Assembly (NCBI GenBank): GCA_017409205.1
Contig: JAFQTF010000035.1
Location: forward strand, 1 to 64,000
Source of the DNA: Oscillospiraceae bacterium
GTDB lineage: Bacteria; Bacillota; Clostridia; Oscillospirales; Oscillospiraceae
Direction: 5' to 3'
DNA: 64,000 nucleotides
The notes under the pieces were generated by a model. It worked only from the letters and a program-made list of their open reading frames with translations, ran no database searches and was not told the DNA's origin. The first letter of the stretch is position 1, and each line of letters starts with the position of its first letter. Shown here piece by piece: positions 49,826-59,316 of the stretch. The position numbers were made by a program, and so were the translations under genes.

Positions 49826-51724
49826 TTATTCCAGTTCGAAAGCACCAGTGTAGAGCTGATAGTAGGTGCCCTTCTGGGCGATCAGGTCGTCATGGGTGCC
49901 CCGCTCGATGATATGACCGTGATCGAGGACCATGATGCAGTCAGAATTCATGATGGTGGAAAGCCGGTGGGCGATGACGAAAACGGTACGTCCCTTCATC
50001 AGGGCATCCATGCCGTCCTGCACCAGTTTCTCGGTACGGGTATCGATGGAGGAGGTGGCTTCGTCCAGGATCATGACGGGAGGATCGGCCACGGCGGCCC
50101 GGGCAATGGCCAGCAGCTGGCGCTGACCCTGAGACAGGCTGGCACCGTTGCCGGTGAGTTCCGTGTCATAGCCCTTGGGCAGACGGAGAATGAAGTCGTG
50201 GGCATTGGCCAGCTTGGCGGCAGCGATGCACTCTTCGTCAGTGGCGTCCAGCTTGCCATAGCGGATATTGTCCATGACAGTGCCGGTGAACAGGTTGGTT
50301 TCCTGCAGGACAACGCCCAGAGACCGGCGCAGGTCTGCCTTGCGGATCTTGTTGATGTTGATGTTGTCGTAACGGATCTTGCCATCGGCAATGTCGTAGA
50401 ACCGGTTGATCAGGTTGGTGATGGTTGTCTTGCCGGCACCGGTGGCGCCCACAAAGGCGATCTTCTCACCGGGATGGGCATAGAGGCAGATATCCTCCAG
50501 CACCAGCTTGCCGGGCACATAGCTGAAGTCCACCATGTTCAGGGTGATATCGCCCTTCAGCTCGGTATAGGTGACGGTTCCCTCGGCCTTGTGGGGATGC
50601 TTCCAGGCCCAGCGGCCGGTGCGGTGGGGCACCTCGGTGATGTTGCCGTTTTCGTCAATTTCGGCATTCACCAGCTGGACATAGCCCTCGTCCACTTCCG
50701 GCTCTTCGTCCATCAGCTCGAAGATGCGCTCGGCACCGGCCAGCGCCATGACGATGGAGTTGATCTGGTTGGAGACCTGGGAAATGGGATGGTTGAAGGA
50801 ACGGGACAGCAGCATGAAGGTCATCAGGTTACCCAGTGTGATCATTTCACCGCCGGAGGCCACCACAATGATGCCGCCCACCACAGCCAGAATGGCATAC
50901 TGGATATAGCCCAGATTGTTGTTGACAGGGCCCATCATGTTGGACAGGCGTCCTGCGGTGTAGGCATTGCGGCACAGCTCTTCGTTCAGCTTGTCGAATT
51001 CTTCCTTGCAGGTCTCTTCGTGGGTAAAGACCTTGACCACCTTCTGGCCATTGATCATTTCCTCCACATAGCCGTTCAGGGCACCCAGAGAGCGCTGCTG
51101 ACCGATGAAATATTTGGAGGCAGTGCCGACGACTTTGATGGTGACGAACATGATGCCGGCTACGGTGAACATGGTGACAATGGTCAGAATCCAGGAGGCC
51201 CGAACCATGGCAATGAGAATGACAGTGACAGTGACGATGGAGGACACGGTCTGGGGAATGGACTGGGAGATCATCTGCCGCAGAGTATCAATGTCGCTGG
51301 TGTAGCGGGACATGATATTACCGGCGGTATTGGAATCAAAATAGCGAAGGGGGAGCCGCTGCATCTTGGTGAACATCTCATCTCGGATAGTTTTCTGGGT
51401 GCCCTGGCTGACGGGAACCATCAGAAATGCCTGCAGGAACGAGGCCAGCATACCGCAGCCAAAGATGCAGGCAATGCCGATCAGGTACCGGACCAGCGGG
51501 CCAAAATCTGTGGAACCGGAGGCTACCATGGGGAGGATGTAATCATCCACCAGATGACCGATGTTTTCGCTGCCTTTTGTCTGGGCAAAGGCTGTGACGA
51601 TAACGCAGATCATCACCACGATGAGATTGAATGTATAGGGTTTCATATAGCCCAGCATGCGGGTCAGGGTCTTGACGGGATTTTTTGCCTTGCGGCCGTC
51701 ACCGCGCATTTTCACAGGAGGCAT
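49826..51724 (-). CDS. ABC exporter half-transporter B (consensus ATP site residues)
   Basis: The 632-aa protein has an N-terminal six-helix ABC_membrane domain (about 30-320) and a C-terminal ATPase with Walker A GATGAGKTT, signature LSQGQRQ and Walker B MILDEATSSID, including the catalytic Glu. The partner encoded upstream has Asp there, so the two form a heterodimeric exporter with one canonical and one degenerate ATP site, as in TM287/288 or BmrCD. The start overlaps the partner's stop by one base. Multidrug or peptide export is likely. Confidence 0.93.
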   Translation of the reverse strand: MPPVKMRGDGRKAKNPVKTLTRMLGYMKPYTFNLIVVMICVIVTAFAQTKGSENIGHLVDDYILPMVASGSTDFGPLVRYLIGIACIFGCGMLASFLQAFLMVPVSQGTQKTIRDEMFTKMQRLPLRYFDSNTAGNIMSRYTSDIDTLRQMISQSIPQTVSSIVTVTVILIAMVRASWILTIVTMFTVAGIMFVTIKVVGTASKYFIGQQRSLGALNGYVEEMINGQKVVKVFTHEETCKEEFDKLNEELCRNAYTAGRLSNMMGPVNNNLGYIQYAILAVVGGIIVVASGGEMITLGNLMTFMLLSRSFNHPISQVSNQINSIVMALAGAERIFELMDEEPEVDEGYVQLVNAEIDENGNITEVPHRTGRWAWKHPHKAEGTVTYTELKGDITLNMVDFSYVPGKLVLEDICLYAHPGEKIAFVGATGAGKTTITNLINRFYDIADGKIRYDNININKIRKADLRRSLGVVLQETNLFTGTVMDNIRYGKLDATDEECIAAAKLANAHDFILRLPKGYDTELTGNGASLSQGQRQLLAIARAAVADPPVMILDEATSSIDTRTEKLVQDGMDALMKGRTVFVIAHRLSTIMNSDCIMVLDHGHIIERGTHDDLIAQKGTYYQLYTGAFELE

Positions 51725-53475
51725 TATTCATCTTCTCCTTTCTGCTGGGAATGGAAGACTTCCTGATAGATCTGGCAGGAGGCCAGCAGTTCATCGTGGG
51801 TGCCCACAGCGTTGATCATGCCGTTATCCATGACGATGATCATGTCCGCATCCTGAACGGAGGAGATTCGCTGGGCGATGATCAGCTTGGTGGTGCCGGG
51901 GATCTCCTCCCGGAAGGCCTGACGGATCATGGCATCGGTTCGGGTATCCACAGCGGAGGTGGAATCGTCCAGAATCAGGATCTGGGGCTTCTTCAGCAGG
52001 GCCCGGGCGATGCAAAGACGCTGTTTCTGACCACCGGAGACATTGGTGCCGCCCTGTTCGATTTTGTGATCGTAGCCCTCGGGGAAGGCCATGATGAATT
52101 CATGGGCACAGGCCAGTTTACAGGCGTGGATCAGCTCTTCATCCGTGGCGTTGGGATTGCCCCAGCGGAGGTTTTCCTTGATGGTACCGGAGAAGAGGAC
52201 GTTTTTCTGCAGCACCATGGCGACATTGTCCCGGAGGGTCTGCAGATTGTACTTGCGGACATCCAGACCACCTACCTTCAGGGTGCCTTCGCTGACATCA
52301 TACAGGCGGGGGATCAGCTGGACCAGAGTGGTCTTGCTGGAGCCGGTGCCACCAAGGATGCCCACGGTGGCGCCGGAGGGGATATGCAGGTTCACTTCCT
52401 TCAGGGCGCGGTGCTGGGCTGTAGCGCTGTAGCGGAAGGACACATTTTCAAAGTCGATGGAGCCGTCGGGCACTTCGGTAACGTCGAAGCCGCCGTCAGG
52501 TGAGGTCAGGTTGGGAACCTCGGTGAGGATCTCATAGCAGCGCTTCAGGGGTGCCCGGGACATGGTCAGCATGACGAATACCATGGAGAACATCATCAGG
52601 CTGGACAGGATCTGGGTGACGTAAGTAAACATGGAGGAAAGCTGGCCGGTGGTGAGGCCCAGCGCCTCGTTGTTGCCGGAGGCTACGACCATGTTGGCGC
52701 CGATCCAGGAGATGGCGATCATACAGCCATAGACGCATAGCTGCATGATGGGGTTGTTCAGAGCCATGATCCGCTCGGCACGGCAGAAATCGGCATAAAT
52801 GGAGCCGGAAATGTCGGTGAATTTCTTGGTTTCCTTCTCTTCCCGGACAAAGGATTTTACCACCCGGATGCCATGGATATTTTCCTGGACCACATTGTTC
52901 AGCTTGTCATAGGTTCTGAAGACCCGGTCGAAGATCTTGAATACCATAGGGATCAGGGCAGCCAGGGCAATGACCAGAACAGGCAGAGCGGCGCAGAACA
53001 CCAGACTCAGCTTAACGCTGATACGCATGGCGGAGAACATGGCCAGGATCAGCATCATGGGACTGCGGATGGCCATACGGATCATCATCTGGAAGGTCAT
53101 CTGCAGGTTTGCCACGTCTGAGGTCAGACGGGTGACAATGGAGGCGGTAGAGAATTTATCAATATTGGAGAAGCTGAACCGCTGGACATGATGGAACATG
53201 TCGTGGCGCAGATTTTTCGCAAAGCCGGTGCCTGCCTTGGAGGCAAAGGTGGCGGAAGCCACACCGAAACTCAGGGAACAGATGGCCAGGATAATCAGAA
53301 TGACAGCCTGGCGAACTACCACTTCCATATTCTGCATAATGATGCCATGGTCATACAGGTCAGCCATGACCAGCGGGATCATGACCTCCATGGCTACCTC
53401 GCCGATCATGCAAAGCGGACTTAAAATGGCAGCCCACTTGTACTCCCGGATGCACCGGGACAGACGTTTTATCAT
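51724..53475 (-). CDS. ABC exporter half-transporter A (degenerate ATP site)
   Basis: The 583-aa protein starts at ATG 53475 (GGAGGAACC upstream) with IKRLSRCIREYKW. It has a six-helix membrane domain followed by an ATPase: Walker A GGTGSSKTT, signature VSGGQKQR and Walker B ILDDSTSAVD. The catalytic Glu after Walker B is Asp, which marks the non-hydrolysing site of a heterodimer. It is co-translated with the MarR gene upstream (4-nt overlap) and the second half downstream. Confidence 0.93.
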   Translation of the reverse strand: MIKRLSRCIREYKWAAILSPLCMIGEVAMEVMIPLVMADLYDHGIIMQNMEVVVRQAVILIILAICSLSFGVASATFASKAGTGFAKNLRHDMFHHVQRFSFSNIDKFSTASIVTRLTSDVANLQMTFQMMIRMAIRSPMMLILAMFSAMRISVKLSLVFCAALPVLVIALAALIPMVFKIFDRVFRTYDKLNNVVQENIHGIRVVKSFVREEKETKKFTDISGSIYADFCRAERIMALNNPIMQLCVYGCMIAISWIGANMVVASGNNEALGLTTGQLSSMFTYVTQILSSLMMFSMVFVMLTMSRAPLKRCYEILTEVPNLTSPDGGFDVTEVPDGSIDFENVSFRYSATAQHRALKEVNLHIPSGATVGILGGTGSSKTTLVQLIPRLYDVSEGTLKVGGLDVRKYNLQTLRDNVAMVLQKNVLFSGTIKENLRWGNPNATDEELIHACKLACAHEFIMAFPEGYDHKIEQGGTNVSGGQKQRLCIARALLKKPQILILDDSTSAVDTRTDAMIRQAFREEIPGTTKLIIAQRISSVQDADMIIVMDNGMINAVGTHDELLASCQIYQEVFHSQQKGEDE

Positions 53476-53936
53476 TTTTTCGGTTCCTCCTTGGTGTTGG
53501 AATGGCACGGGCCTCCGCCCATGTTGTTGATTGCCCGCTGCAGAAGGTCTGCAAACAGCTCCTGTTCATCCGGAGTGAAATTCATAACCAGCCGTTCCTC
53601 ATGGTTCTGGATGCACTGGTGCATTTTCTGGTGACATTCCTGACCCTTGGGCAGGATGAAGATCCGTTTGCAGCGGCGGTCACTGGGATCGGTACACAGC
53701 TGAATAAAGCCTTTCTGCTCCAGACGGGATAAAATGCCGGAAACCGTCGGGTGGCTCAGGTGAAAGGCATTTTCGATGTCCCGGGGGCAGGGGGGATCCG
53801 TCTGGTGGTTGAGATAGCCCATGATGTGGCCCTGTGCTGCCGTAAGCTCCATTTGCTCCAGGGCAGCGGTCATGGCCTGGTCGGTACACCAGTGCAGAAT
53901 ACGGATCAGATGGCCGTAATGGGGATTCAGAATCAT
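53472..53936 (-). CDS. MarR-family transcriptional regulator
   Basis: The 154-aa winged-helix protein has the recognition region HLSHPTVSGILSRLEQKGFIQ and wing DPSDRRCKRIFILPKGQE. It begins the exporter operon, typical of substrate-responsive repressors of drug pumps. A perfect palindrome lies over the transcription start (53950-53961). The ATG at 53936 has an unusually close AGGAGG (2 nt away); GTG 53939 is an in-frame alternative. Confidence 0.9.
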   Translation of the reverse strand: MILNPHYGHLIRILHWCTDQAMTAALEQMELTAAQGHIMGYLNHQTDPPCPRDIENAFHLSHPTVSGILSRLEQKGFIQLCTDPSDRRCKRIFILPKGQECHQKMHQCIQNHEERLVMNFTPDEQELFADLLQRAINNMGGGPCHSNTKEEPKK

Positions 53937-53949
53937 CACCTCCTAAAAT

Positions 53950-53961
53950 GTAGCACGCTAC
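53950..53961. promoter_or_regulatory. candidate MarR operator
   Basis: GTAGC-AC-GCTAC (plus strand) is a perfect 5-bp inverted repeat located at about +7 to +18 of the predicted transcript, ahead of the marR ribosome-binding site. Confidence 0.65.
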
Positions 53962-53967
53962 TTAATT

Positions 53968-53996
53968 ATTCTAGCACAGGTATCAGTTGGATGCAA
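53968..53996 (-). promoter_or_regulatory. promoter of the marR-ABC exporter operon
   Basis: TTGCAT (53996-53991) -17 bp- TAGAAT (53973-53968) on the minus strand. Confidence 0.65.
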
Positions 53997-54023
53997 GGGG
54001 AAGAAGTAATTTTATTTTTATGG

Positions 54024-54060
54024 TTTGTTGCACTGTTCATGGCAACAAACGGGGTATTTT
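54024..54060 (+). terminator. hairpin/attenuator ahead of the phage cassette
   Basis: GTTTGTTGC (54024-54032) pairs with GCAACAAAC (54043-54051), followed by GGGGTATTTTT. It lies between the divergent exporter promoter and the first phage gene, and no strong plus-strand promoter is visible. Confidence 0.5.
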
Positions 54061-54087
54061 TCCGTATGGGTGAAAAGGAGGTTCGAT

Positions 54088-54387
54088 ATGAAGAAAGGCA
54101 AGGGAAAGCAGGAGAAATCCATCAGCCGGCAGGATGTTGCCCGGAGGCTGGCAGAACTGGCCTATGGCCGCGCCAATGACTGTGTGCGGCTGGTGCTGGA
54201 GGAACAGCCGGAACTGGATGCGCTGGATCTGAGCCTGCTCAGCGAGGTCAGGCGCAACGACAAGGGGACAGTGGAAATCCGGCTCATTGACAGGCTGCAG
54301 GCGCTGGAACAGCTGGCAGCGCTGGCGGAAGCAGACAACAGCGGGATGGAAGCATTCCTGCGGGTCATGGAAGGGGCGGAGGCGTGA
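54088..54387 (+). CDS. phage terminase small-subunit-like protein
   Basis: The 99-aa helical, charged protein starts at ATG 54088 behind AAAGGAGG. Its sequence (SRQDVARRLAELAYGRANDCVRL) resembles small packaging or terminase-associated proteins. The call rests mainly on its place: it overlaps the large-terminase gene by 4 nt at the head of a capsid cassette. It could also be another small phage regulator. Confidence 0.55.
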   Translation: MKKGKGKQEKSISRQDVARRLAELAYGRANDCVRLVLEEQPELDALDLSLLSEVRRNDKGTVEIRLIDRLQALEQLAALAEADNSGMEAFLRVMEGAEA

Positions 54388-55634
54388 GCATACGGGAATT
54401 GTCGCCAAAACAGCGGCGGGTGTTGCGCTGGTGGCGGCCGGACAGTCCCGATTACGGAAAGGAGGCAATTATCTGCGATGGTGCAGTCCGCTCGGGAAAG
54501 ACGCTGGTGATGGGTCTGTCCTTCTTTATCTGGGCATCCGTCTGCTTTCGGGGGAAGCAGTTTGGTTTGTGCGGCAAGACCATTGTATCCCTGCGGAGGA
54601 ATGTACTACAGGAAGTCCGGCCGCATCTGGAAGAGATGGGCATGACCTGGAAGGAAAAACGATCGGAAAACCTGCTGATTGTAGGTTTTCCCGGTTACGA
54701 AAACCGGTTTTATGTGTTCGGAGGAAAGGACGAAGGCTCGGCGGCCCTGATCCAGGGCGTGACCCTGGCCGGGATCCTGATGGACGAGGTGGCGCTGATG
54801 CCGCGCAGTTTTGTGGAACAGGCCTGTGCCCGGTGCTCGGTGGCGGGAAGCCGGCTGTGGTTCAACTGCAATCCGGCCGGACCGGAGCACTGGTTCTACA
54901 GGGAATGGATCCTGGATGGGGCGCGGCGGAACCGTCTACGGCTGTGCTTTACCATGGAGGACAACCCATCTCTGACACCCCGGATCCGGGAACGGTACCG
55001 AAGACTGTATACCGGGGTGTTTTATCAGCGGTTCATTCTGGGACAGTGGGTGCAGGCGGAAGGCAGAGTATACGACTTTTTCCATCAGGAGATGGTGGGC
55101 ATTGCGCCGGACAGCTGTGACAAGTGGTACATTTCCTGTGATTACGGTACGGTGAATCCCATGTCCATGGGCCTGTGGGGACGCAGTCAGGGCCGATGGT
55201 ATCGGGTGAAGGAGTTCTATTTCGACTCCCGCCGGGAGCAGCGGCAGATGACGGATGGAGAGTACGCCGAAGCGCTGCAGAAGCTGGCGGGAGACAGGCG
55301 CATCACGGCCGTGATCGTGGATCCATCGGCGGCAAGCTTTCTGGAGCTGTTGCGGCGCAGAGGCTGGCGGGTGCAGAAAGCAAAAAATGATGTGCTCAGC
55401 GGCATCCGGCTGACGGCGGATCTGCTGAAAAACGGAAAGCTTGTGATCTGCGAATCCTGTCCGGACTGCCTGCGGGAGATGGAGGAATATGTCTGGGATC
55501 TTTCTGCCGGAAGCCGGGATCAGGTGTGCAAGGAACACGACCACGCCATGGACGATATGCGCTACTTTGCAGCAACGGTGCTGGGGGAGAAGCCCACAGG
55601 CTTCGCAGCCTGCACAGTGGAACGGAAACGGTAA
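54384..55634 (+). CDS. phage terminase large subunit (PBSX type)
   Basis: The 416-aa protein has a packaging ATPase domain with Walker A-like GAVRSGKT (about residue 31) and Walker B GILMDEVALMP. Its RNase-H-like nuclease has acidic residues in SCDYGTVNPMSMG, AVIVDPSAASF and DHAMDDMRYF. GTG 54384 overlaps the previous stop. The length is normal and all motifs are intact, so the protein may be functional. It cuts and pumps DNA into proheads. Confidence 0.92.
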   Translation: MSIRELSPKQRRVLRWWRPDSPDYGKEAIICDGAVRSGKTLVMGLSFFIWASVCFRGKQFGLCGKTIVSLRRNVLQEVRPHLEEMGMTWKEKRSENLLIVGFPGYENRFYVFGGKDEGSAALIQGVTLAGILMDEVALMPRSFVEQACARCSVAGSRLWFNCNPAGPEHWFYREWILDGARRNRLRLCFTMEDNPSLTPRIRERYRRLYTGVFYQRFILGQWVQAEGRVYDFFHQEMVGIAPDSCDKWYISCDYGTVNPMSMGLWGRSQGRWYRVKEFYFDSRREQRQMTDGEYAEALQKLAGDRRITAVIVDPSAASFLELLRRRGWRVQKAKNDVLSGIRLTADLLKNGKLVICESCPDCLREMEEYVWDLSAGSRDQVCKEHDHAMDDMRYFAATVLGEKPTGFAACTVERKR

Positions 55635-55689
55635 AGGTCCGGTTTACGCACTGGCGCAGGAGCTCTCAGGGGAAGGATTGGGTGTGCGA

Positions 55690-55707
55690 AACGATTTTTT
55701 ATCGCAG
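55690..55707. repeat. degenerate MITE-family end
   Basis: GCGAAACGATTTTTTAT closely matches GCGAAACGATCATTTAT at the end of copy 3. It is in the 94-bp gap between the terminase and portal genes. It may be a footprint or chance. Confidence 0.3.
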
Positions 55708-55728
55708 AATCATGGAAAGGAGCAACGG

Positions 55729-56868
55729 ATGAAGCAAAAACGGAAAAACAGCGCGATGGCTGCGGTGTGCCAGCTGCGTGGCGGCAATGTGCATCCCTTT
55801 GGGGCCATGCGTACATTTACACCTCTGGGCGGTGGAGAGGAACGGATCTACCGGGAAATGCGGGAGGCTCTGCCGGTGCTGGATGCGGCAGTCAGCAAAA
55901 TGGTGCGGCTGTGCGGCGGGTTTCAGGTGAAGTGTCGGGATCAGAAGGCGCAGGAAAGCCTGAACCGGTTTTTGATGACGGTGCCCTGCGGGAGAGGCCA
56001 GAATGGTATGGACAGCTTTTTGTGTGCCTATCTGGACAGTCTGCTGACCTATGGCCGGGCAATCGGCGAACTGGTGGTGGCGGGCGGGAAACTCCGGGCA
56101 GTATGCTGGGGAGATGTGACAAAGCTGGAAGTACAGGAGGGGGACAATGCACTGGAGACGGTACTCTGGGGTATGGACAGCTACGGCCACATGCGGCCGC
56201 TGCCGTATCAGCATCTTCTGCTGTTTACTACCATGCATCCGGAGCCTGCCCATCCTTACGGCGTCAGTATGTTCCGGGGGATGCCCTTCCTGGCGGACAT
56301 TCTGGTGAAAATTTACAATACCATCGGTTCCAACTGGGAACGGGCAGGCAACGTGCGTTACAGTGTTGTTTGCAAAGGTGGTGAGGAGCTGGATCCTGCG
56401 TCCATACAGGAGCGGGGCAAGCAGGTGGCGGCAGAATGGGCAAGAGCCATGGAGGACAGCAAAAATGGTACAGTCCGGGATTTTGTGGCTGTGGGAGATG
56501 TGCAGATCCGTGTTATCGGCGGGGAGGCACCCATCCTGGATTCTGAGGTGCCTGTCCGGCAGATCATGGAGCAGCTGGTGGCAAAGACCGGGCTGCCTCC
56601 GTTCCTGCTGGGATTAAGCTGGAGCACCACGGAGCGGATGAGCACGCAGCAGGCGGATCTGCTGACCAGCGAGCTTTGGGCACTGCGCAGAACGGTGGAG
56701 CCGGCAGTTCGGAAAATATGCCGGACCTATCTGGCGCTGGAAGGACTGGATGACCGGTTTGAGATCCAATGGGACGATATCAGCCTGCAGGACATTACTC
56801 AGGAGGCCCAGGCAGAACTGTACCGTGCCCAGGCGGAGAAATACCGGGCGGAAGCCATCGCAAATTAA
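55729..56868 (+). CDS. phage portal protein
   Basis: The 379-aa protein starts at ATG 55729 behind GAAAGGAGC. It shows the portal pattern: AVSKMVRLCGGFQVKC near residue 50, LTYGRAIGELVV, HPYGVSMFRGMPFLADI, and a late LVAKTGLPPFLLGLSWSTTERMSTQQADLL. The dodecameric portal forms the DNA gate of the capsid and docks the terminase. It is full length for short siphophage portals. Confidence 0.88.
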   Translation: MKQKRKNSAMAAVCQLRGGNVHPFGAMRTFTPLGGGEERIYREMREALPVLDAAVSKMVRLCGGFQVKCRDQKAQESLNRFLMTVPCGRGQNGMDSFLCAYLDSLLTYGRAIGELVVAGGKLRAVCWGDVTKLEVQEGDNALETVLWGMDSYGHMRPLPYQHLLLFTTMHPEPAHPYGVSMFRGMPFLADILVKIYNTIGSNWERAGNVRYSVVCKGGEELDPASIQERGKQVAAEWARAMEDSKNGTVRDFVAVGDVQIRVIGGEAPILDSEVPVRQIMEQLVAKTGLPPFLLGLSWSTTERMSTQQADLLTSELWALRRTVEPAVRKICRTYLALEGLDDRFEIQWDDISLQDITQEAQAELYRAQAEKYRAEAIAN

Positions 56869-56880
56869 GGAGGAATGTCA

Positions 56881-57771
56881 ATGGATATCCAAAAAGCAAC
56901 AGAAGCAGTCAGCAGTGGTGTCCCCACGGCTGTGCAGCTGGAAAGCATCAATACCCAGGCAAAGGCCCGGCTGACAGCGGAACAGGTATATGTATTTTCC
57001 CTGCGGCTGTGCGATGATCAGGTGGATCGGGACAACGAGCGGTTTGATACCGCCGCACTGCCCGGTCTTGCCAAACTGTTCATCGGTAAAACCGGCATTG
57101 TGGATCATCGGTGGAGCAGTGACAGACAGATCGCCCGGATTTTTGAAACCCAGGTGGTGAAGGAGCAGGGGGTCAGCTATGTAAAAGCCTGGGCTTATAT
57201 CCGGCGGGGCGGCGCCAACGATGAAACAATCGCGGATATTGAAGCCGGTATCAAAAAGGAGGTCAGCGTTGGCTGCGCCATGGGAAGCGCTGTTTGCTCC
57301 GTATGCGGCAGCGAGTATGGCACCTGTGGCCATAGGAAAGGGGAATACTACGACGGCCTGCGCTGCTGTGCTGTTTTGCAGGAGCCTGTGGATGCCTATG
57401 AATTCTCCTTTGTGGCGGTACCTGCTCAACGGGAGGCCGGTGTGCTGAAGGGGATGAGAGTCAGCCCTGCGCTGAAGGATCTGGCGGAGGAATTTGGCGT
57501 TCAGGGGGAATACCGGGCGTTGCTTAAGGAGGCGCAGCTGGGCCGGCAGTACCGCAAGGAACTGGAGCAGTCTGTGGTGCGCCTGTTCCAGACGCTGGAA
57601 CTGGGTACCGACTATGATGTTATGCACAGCATTGTCAAAACAGCTGCGGCGGAGGATCTGATGCAGCTGAGGGATGCCTTGGAAGCCAAAACAGCGGAAT
57701 TCCTGCCTGCCGTCACCCAGCTGGGTGGTTACCGGGCACAGGCAGAGGTGGAAAGCGGTTTTCTGATTTAG
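56881..57771 (+). CDS. phage prohead-protease-like protein with Cys/His knuckle
   Basis: The 296-aa protein starts at ATG 56881 (AAGGAGG at a good distance; ATG 56875 is too close). The N-terminal ~180 residues look like a HK97/S78-type maturation protease: His in GIVDHRW and a Ser in VSVGCAMG. They are followed by an inserted CSVCGSEYGTCGHRKGEYYDGLRC knuckle and the EFSFVAVPAQREAG segment. The C-terminal ~110 residues are helical and may act as scaffold. It lies between portal and capsid genes as expected. Confidence 0.75.
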   Translation: MDIQKATEAVSSGVPTAVQLESINTQAKARLTAEQVYVFSLRLCDDQVDRDNERFDTAALPGLAKLFIGKTGIVDHRWSSDRQIARIFETQVVKEQGVSYVKAWAYIRRGGANDETIADIEAGIKKEVSVGCAMGSAVCSVCGSEYGTCGHRKGEYYDGLRCCAVLQEPVDAYEFSFVAVPAQREAGVLKGMRVSPALKDLAEEFGVQGEYRALLKEAQLGRQYRKELEQSVVRLFQTLELGTDYDVMHSIVKTAAAEDLMQLRDALEAKTAEFLPAVTQLGGYRAQAEVESGFLI

Positions 57772-57935
57772 AGAGATTTGGCACAGCAGTACGATAGCGG
57801 CAGCCAAAGAATGATATGGTGGCCGGCAGCTGGATGCGAAGGCCACTGCTATCAAGAGAAACGATCATTTACTGTATCGGACAGTTCCGGCTTGGCCGGT
57901 TGTCATATTACTATTTTACTTAGGAGGAAAAGAAT
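57772..57935 (+). repeat. intergenic gap with a lone MITE-family end
   Basis: GAGAAACGATCATTTA (57856-57871) is a good copy of the family's terminal repeat. A matching left end is not clear, although ACGATAGCGGCAG and CTGCTATC could form an internal stem. The rest of the gap shows nothing else, and the capsid gene's GGAGGAAAAG ribosome-binding site lies at 57922-57931. Confidence 0.5.
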
Positions 57936-58961
57936 ATGGGTTATGATAATCTGAGACTGGAAAAGGGTATGTACCGACAGGCGGGGAAGAGCTTTACCCA
58001 GGTGCTGGAATCTCTGGATCCCAGCGAAAACTACCGGGGCACTGCCCTGGAAGGTACCGACGCATTTCAGCGGCAGCTGAAGCGATTCGGCATCCGGGCA
58101 AAGGGTGTGGGTTCTTCCGCTGTGGAGAAATTCTTCTCTACTGCCGATTCTGCGGTGCTGTTCCCTGAGTACATCGCACGCACCGTTCGCCAGGGTATGG
58201 AGGAAAACGATATTCTTCCTGCCATCACCGCAACCACCACTGTCATCGATGCTTTGGACTACCGCTCCATCTATTCCAATCCCGCTGACGAGGACAAGGA
58301 ACTGAAGGATGTGGCCGAAGGCGCAGCCATTCCCGAGACACAGGTAAAGACCAAGGATCATCTGGTGCGCCTGACCAAGCGGGGCCGTATGCTGGTTGCC
58401 TCTTATGAGGCACTGCGCTTCCAGAAGCTGGATCTGTTCGGCGTCATGCTGTGCCAGATCGGCGCGCACATCCAGAAGCAGCTGCTGGCGGATGTTGTTT
58501 CTGTGCTGGTGAATGGCGATGGCAACGAAAATGCTGCGGTGCAGTATACCGTGGGTACTAGCCCTATTTCCGGCACAAAGGGCAGCATCGGCTATGATCA
58601 GCTGGTGGAATTCTGGGGCCAGTTTGATCCCTATACCATGAATACCATCCTGTGCTCCACTGCCACCATGACCAAACTGATGAAGATTCCCGAACTGCAG
58701 AACCCCATGGCGGGCCTGAATTGCCAGGGCACCGGCAAGGTGGGCACTCCTCTGGGCGCCCAGATGCACCGTACCTCTGCTGTTGCAGATGGCGTGATTA
58801 TCGGCCTGGACAACCGCTATGCGCTGGAGCTGGTGCGTGCCGGTGATGTGCTGGTGGAATATGACAAGCTCATTGACCGTCAGCTGGAGCGTGCTGCCAT
58901 CACTTCCATCTCCGGTTTTGGCAAGATCTGCGATGGCGCTTCCTGTGTACTGAACGTATGA
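57936..58961 (+). CDS. phage major capsid protein (HK97-like)
   Basis: The 341-aa protein follows the protease and shows the features of an HK97-fold capsid: an N-terminal helical arm (TDAFQRQLKRFGIRAKG), FPEYIARTVRQGMEENDILP, a middle MLVASYEALRFQKLDLFGV, the P-domain LLADVVSVLVNGDGN, and a C-terminal DVLVEYDKLIDRQLERAAITSI. It has no separate scaffold gene. The reading frame is intact. Confidence 0.85.
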   Translation: MGYDNLRLEKGMYRQAGKSFTQVLESLDPSENYRGTALEGTDAFQRQLKRFGIRAKGVGSSAVEKFFSTADSAVLFPEYIARTVRQGMEENDILPAITATTTVIDALDYRSIYSNPADEDKELKDVAEGAAIPETQVKTKDHLVRLTKRGRMLVASYEALRFQKLDLFGVMLCQIGAHIQKQLLADVVSVLVNGDGNENAAVQYTVGTSPISGTKGSIGYDQLVEFWGQFDPYTMNTILCSTATMTKLMKIPELQNPMAGLNCQGTGKVGTPLGAQMHRTSAVADGVIIGLDNRYALELVRAGDVLVEYDKLIDRQLERAAITSISGFGKICDGASCVLNV

Positions 58962-59314
58962 TGCTGACGGAGCTGATTTGTGCGCAGGCTGCTCTGCTTG
59001 CAGGGCAGCTGGATGAGCGGCAGAACAATCTGCTGCGGCTTCTGTGTCAGGCGGCAGCTACCGGACTGGAAAACCGGCTGAAGCCGGGACTGACACCGGA
59101 AGACTGCAAGGCGGATTTTGTGGCAGCCGCCAGCATGTATGCGCTGGCGGCACTGAATGAAGCAGGGCAGGCAGCCTCTGTTGCAGAATTCAGAGCCGGA
59201 GATCTGACGGTCAGACGCAGCGGCATGGATATGGCATCCCGCTGTCTGCAGCGGCAGGCAGATCTGATCATCCATCCCTATGTGCAGGATGGCTTCTCCT
59301 TTCAGGGGGTGTAA
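58958..59314 (+). CDS. phage head-tail adaptor (gp6-like)
   Basis: The 118-aa, mostly helical protein overlaps the capsid stop by 4 nt. Size, helical character (LICAQAALLAGQLDERQNNLL, FVAAASMYALAALNEAG) and position fit the HK97 gp6/SPP1 gp15 adaptor that binds the portal. The sequence alone is not diagnostic. Confidence 0.6.
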   Translation: MMLTELICAQAALLAGQLDERQNNLLRLLCQAAATGLENRLKPGLTPEDCKADFVAAASMYALAALNEAGQAASVAEFRAGDLTVRRSGMDMASRCLQRQADLIIHPYVQDGFSFQGV

Positions 59315-59316
59315 GG

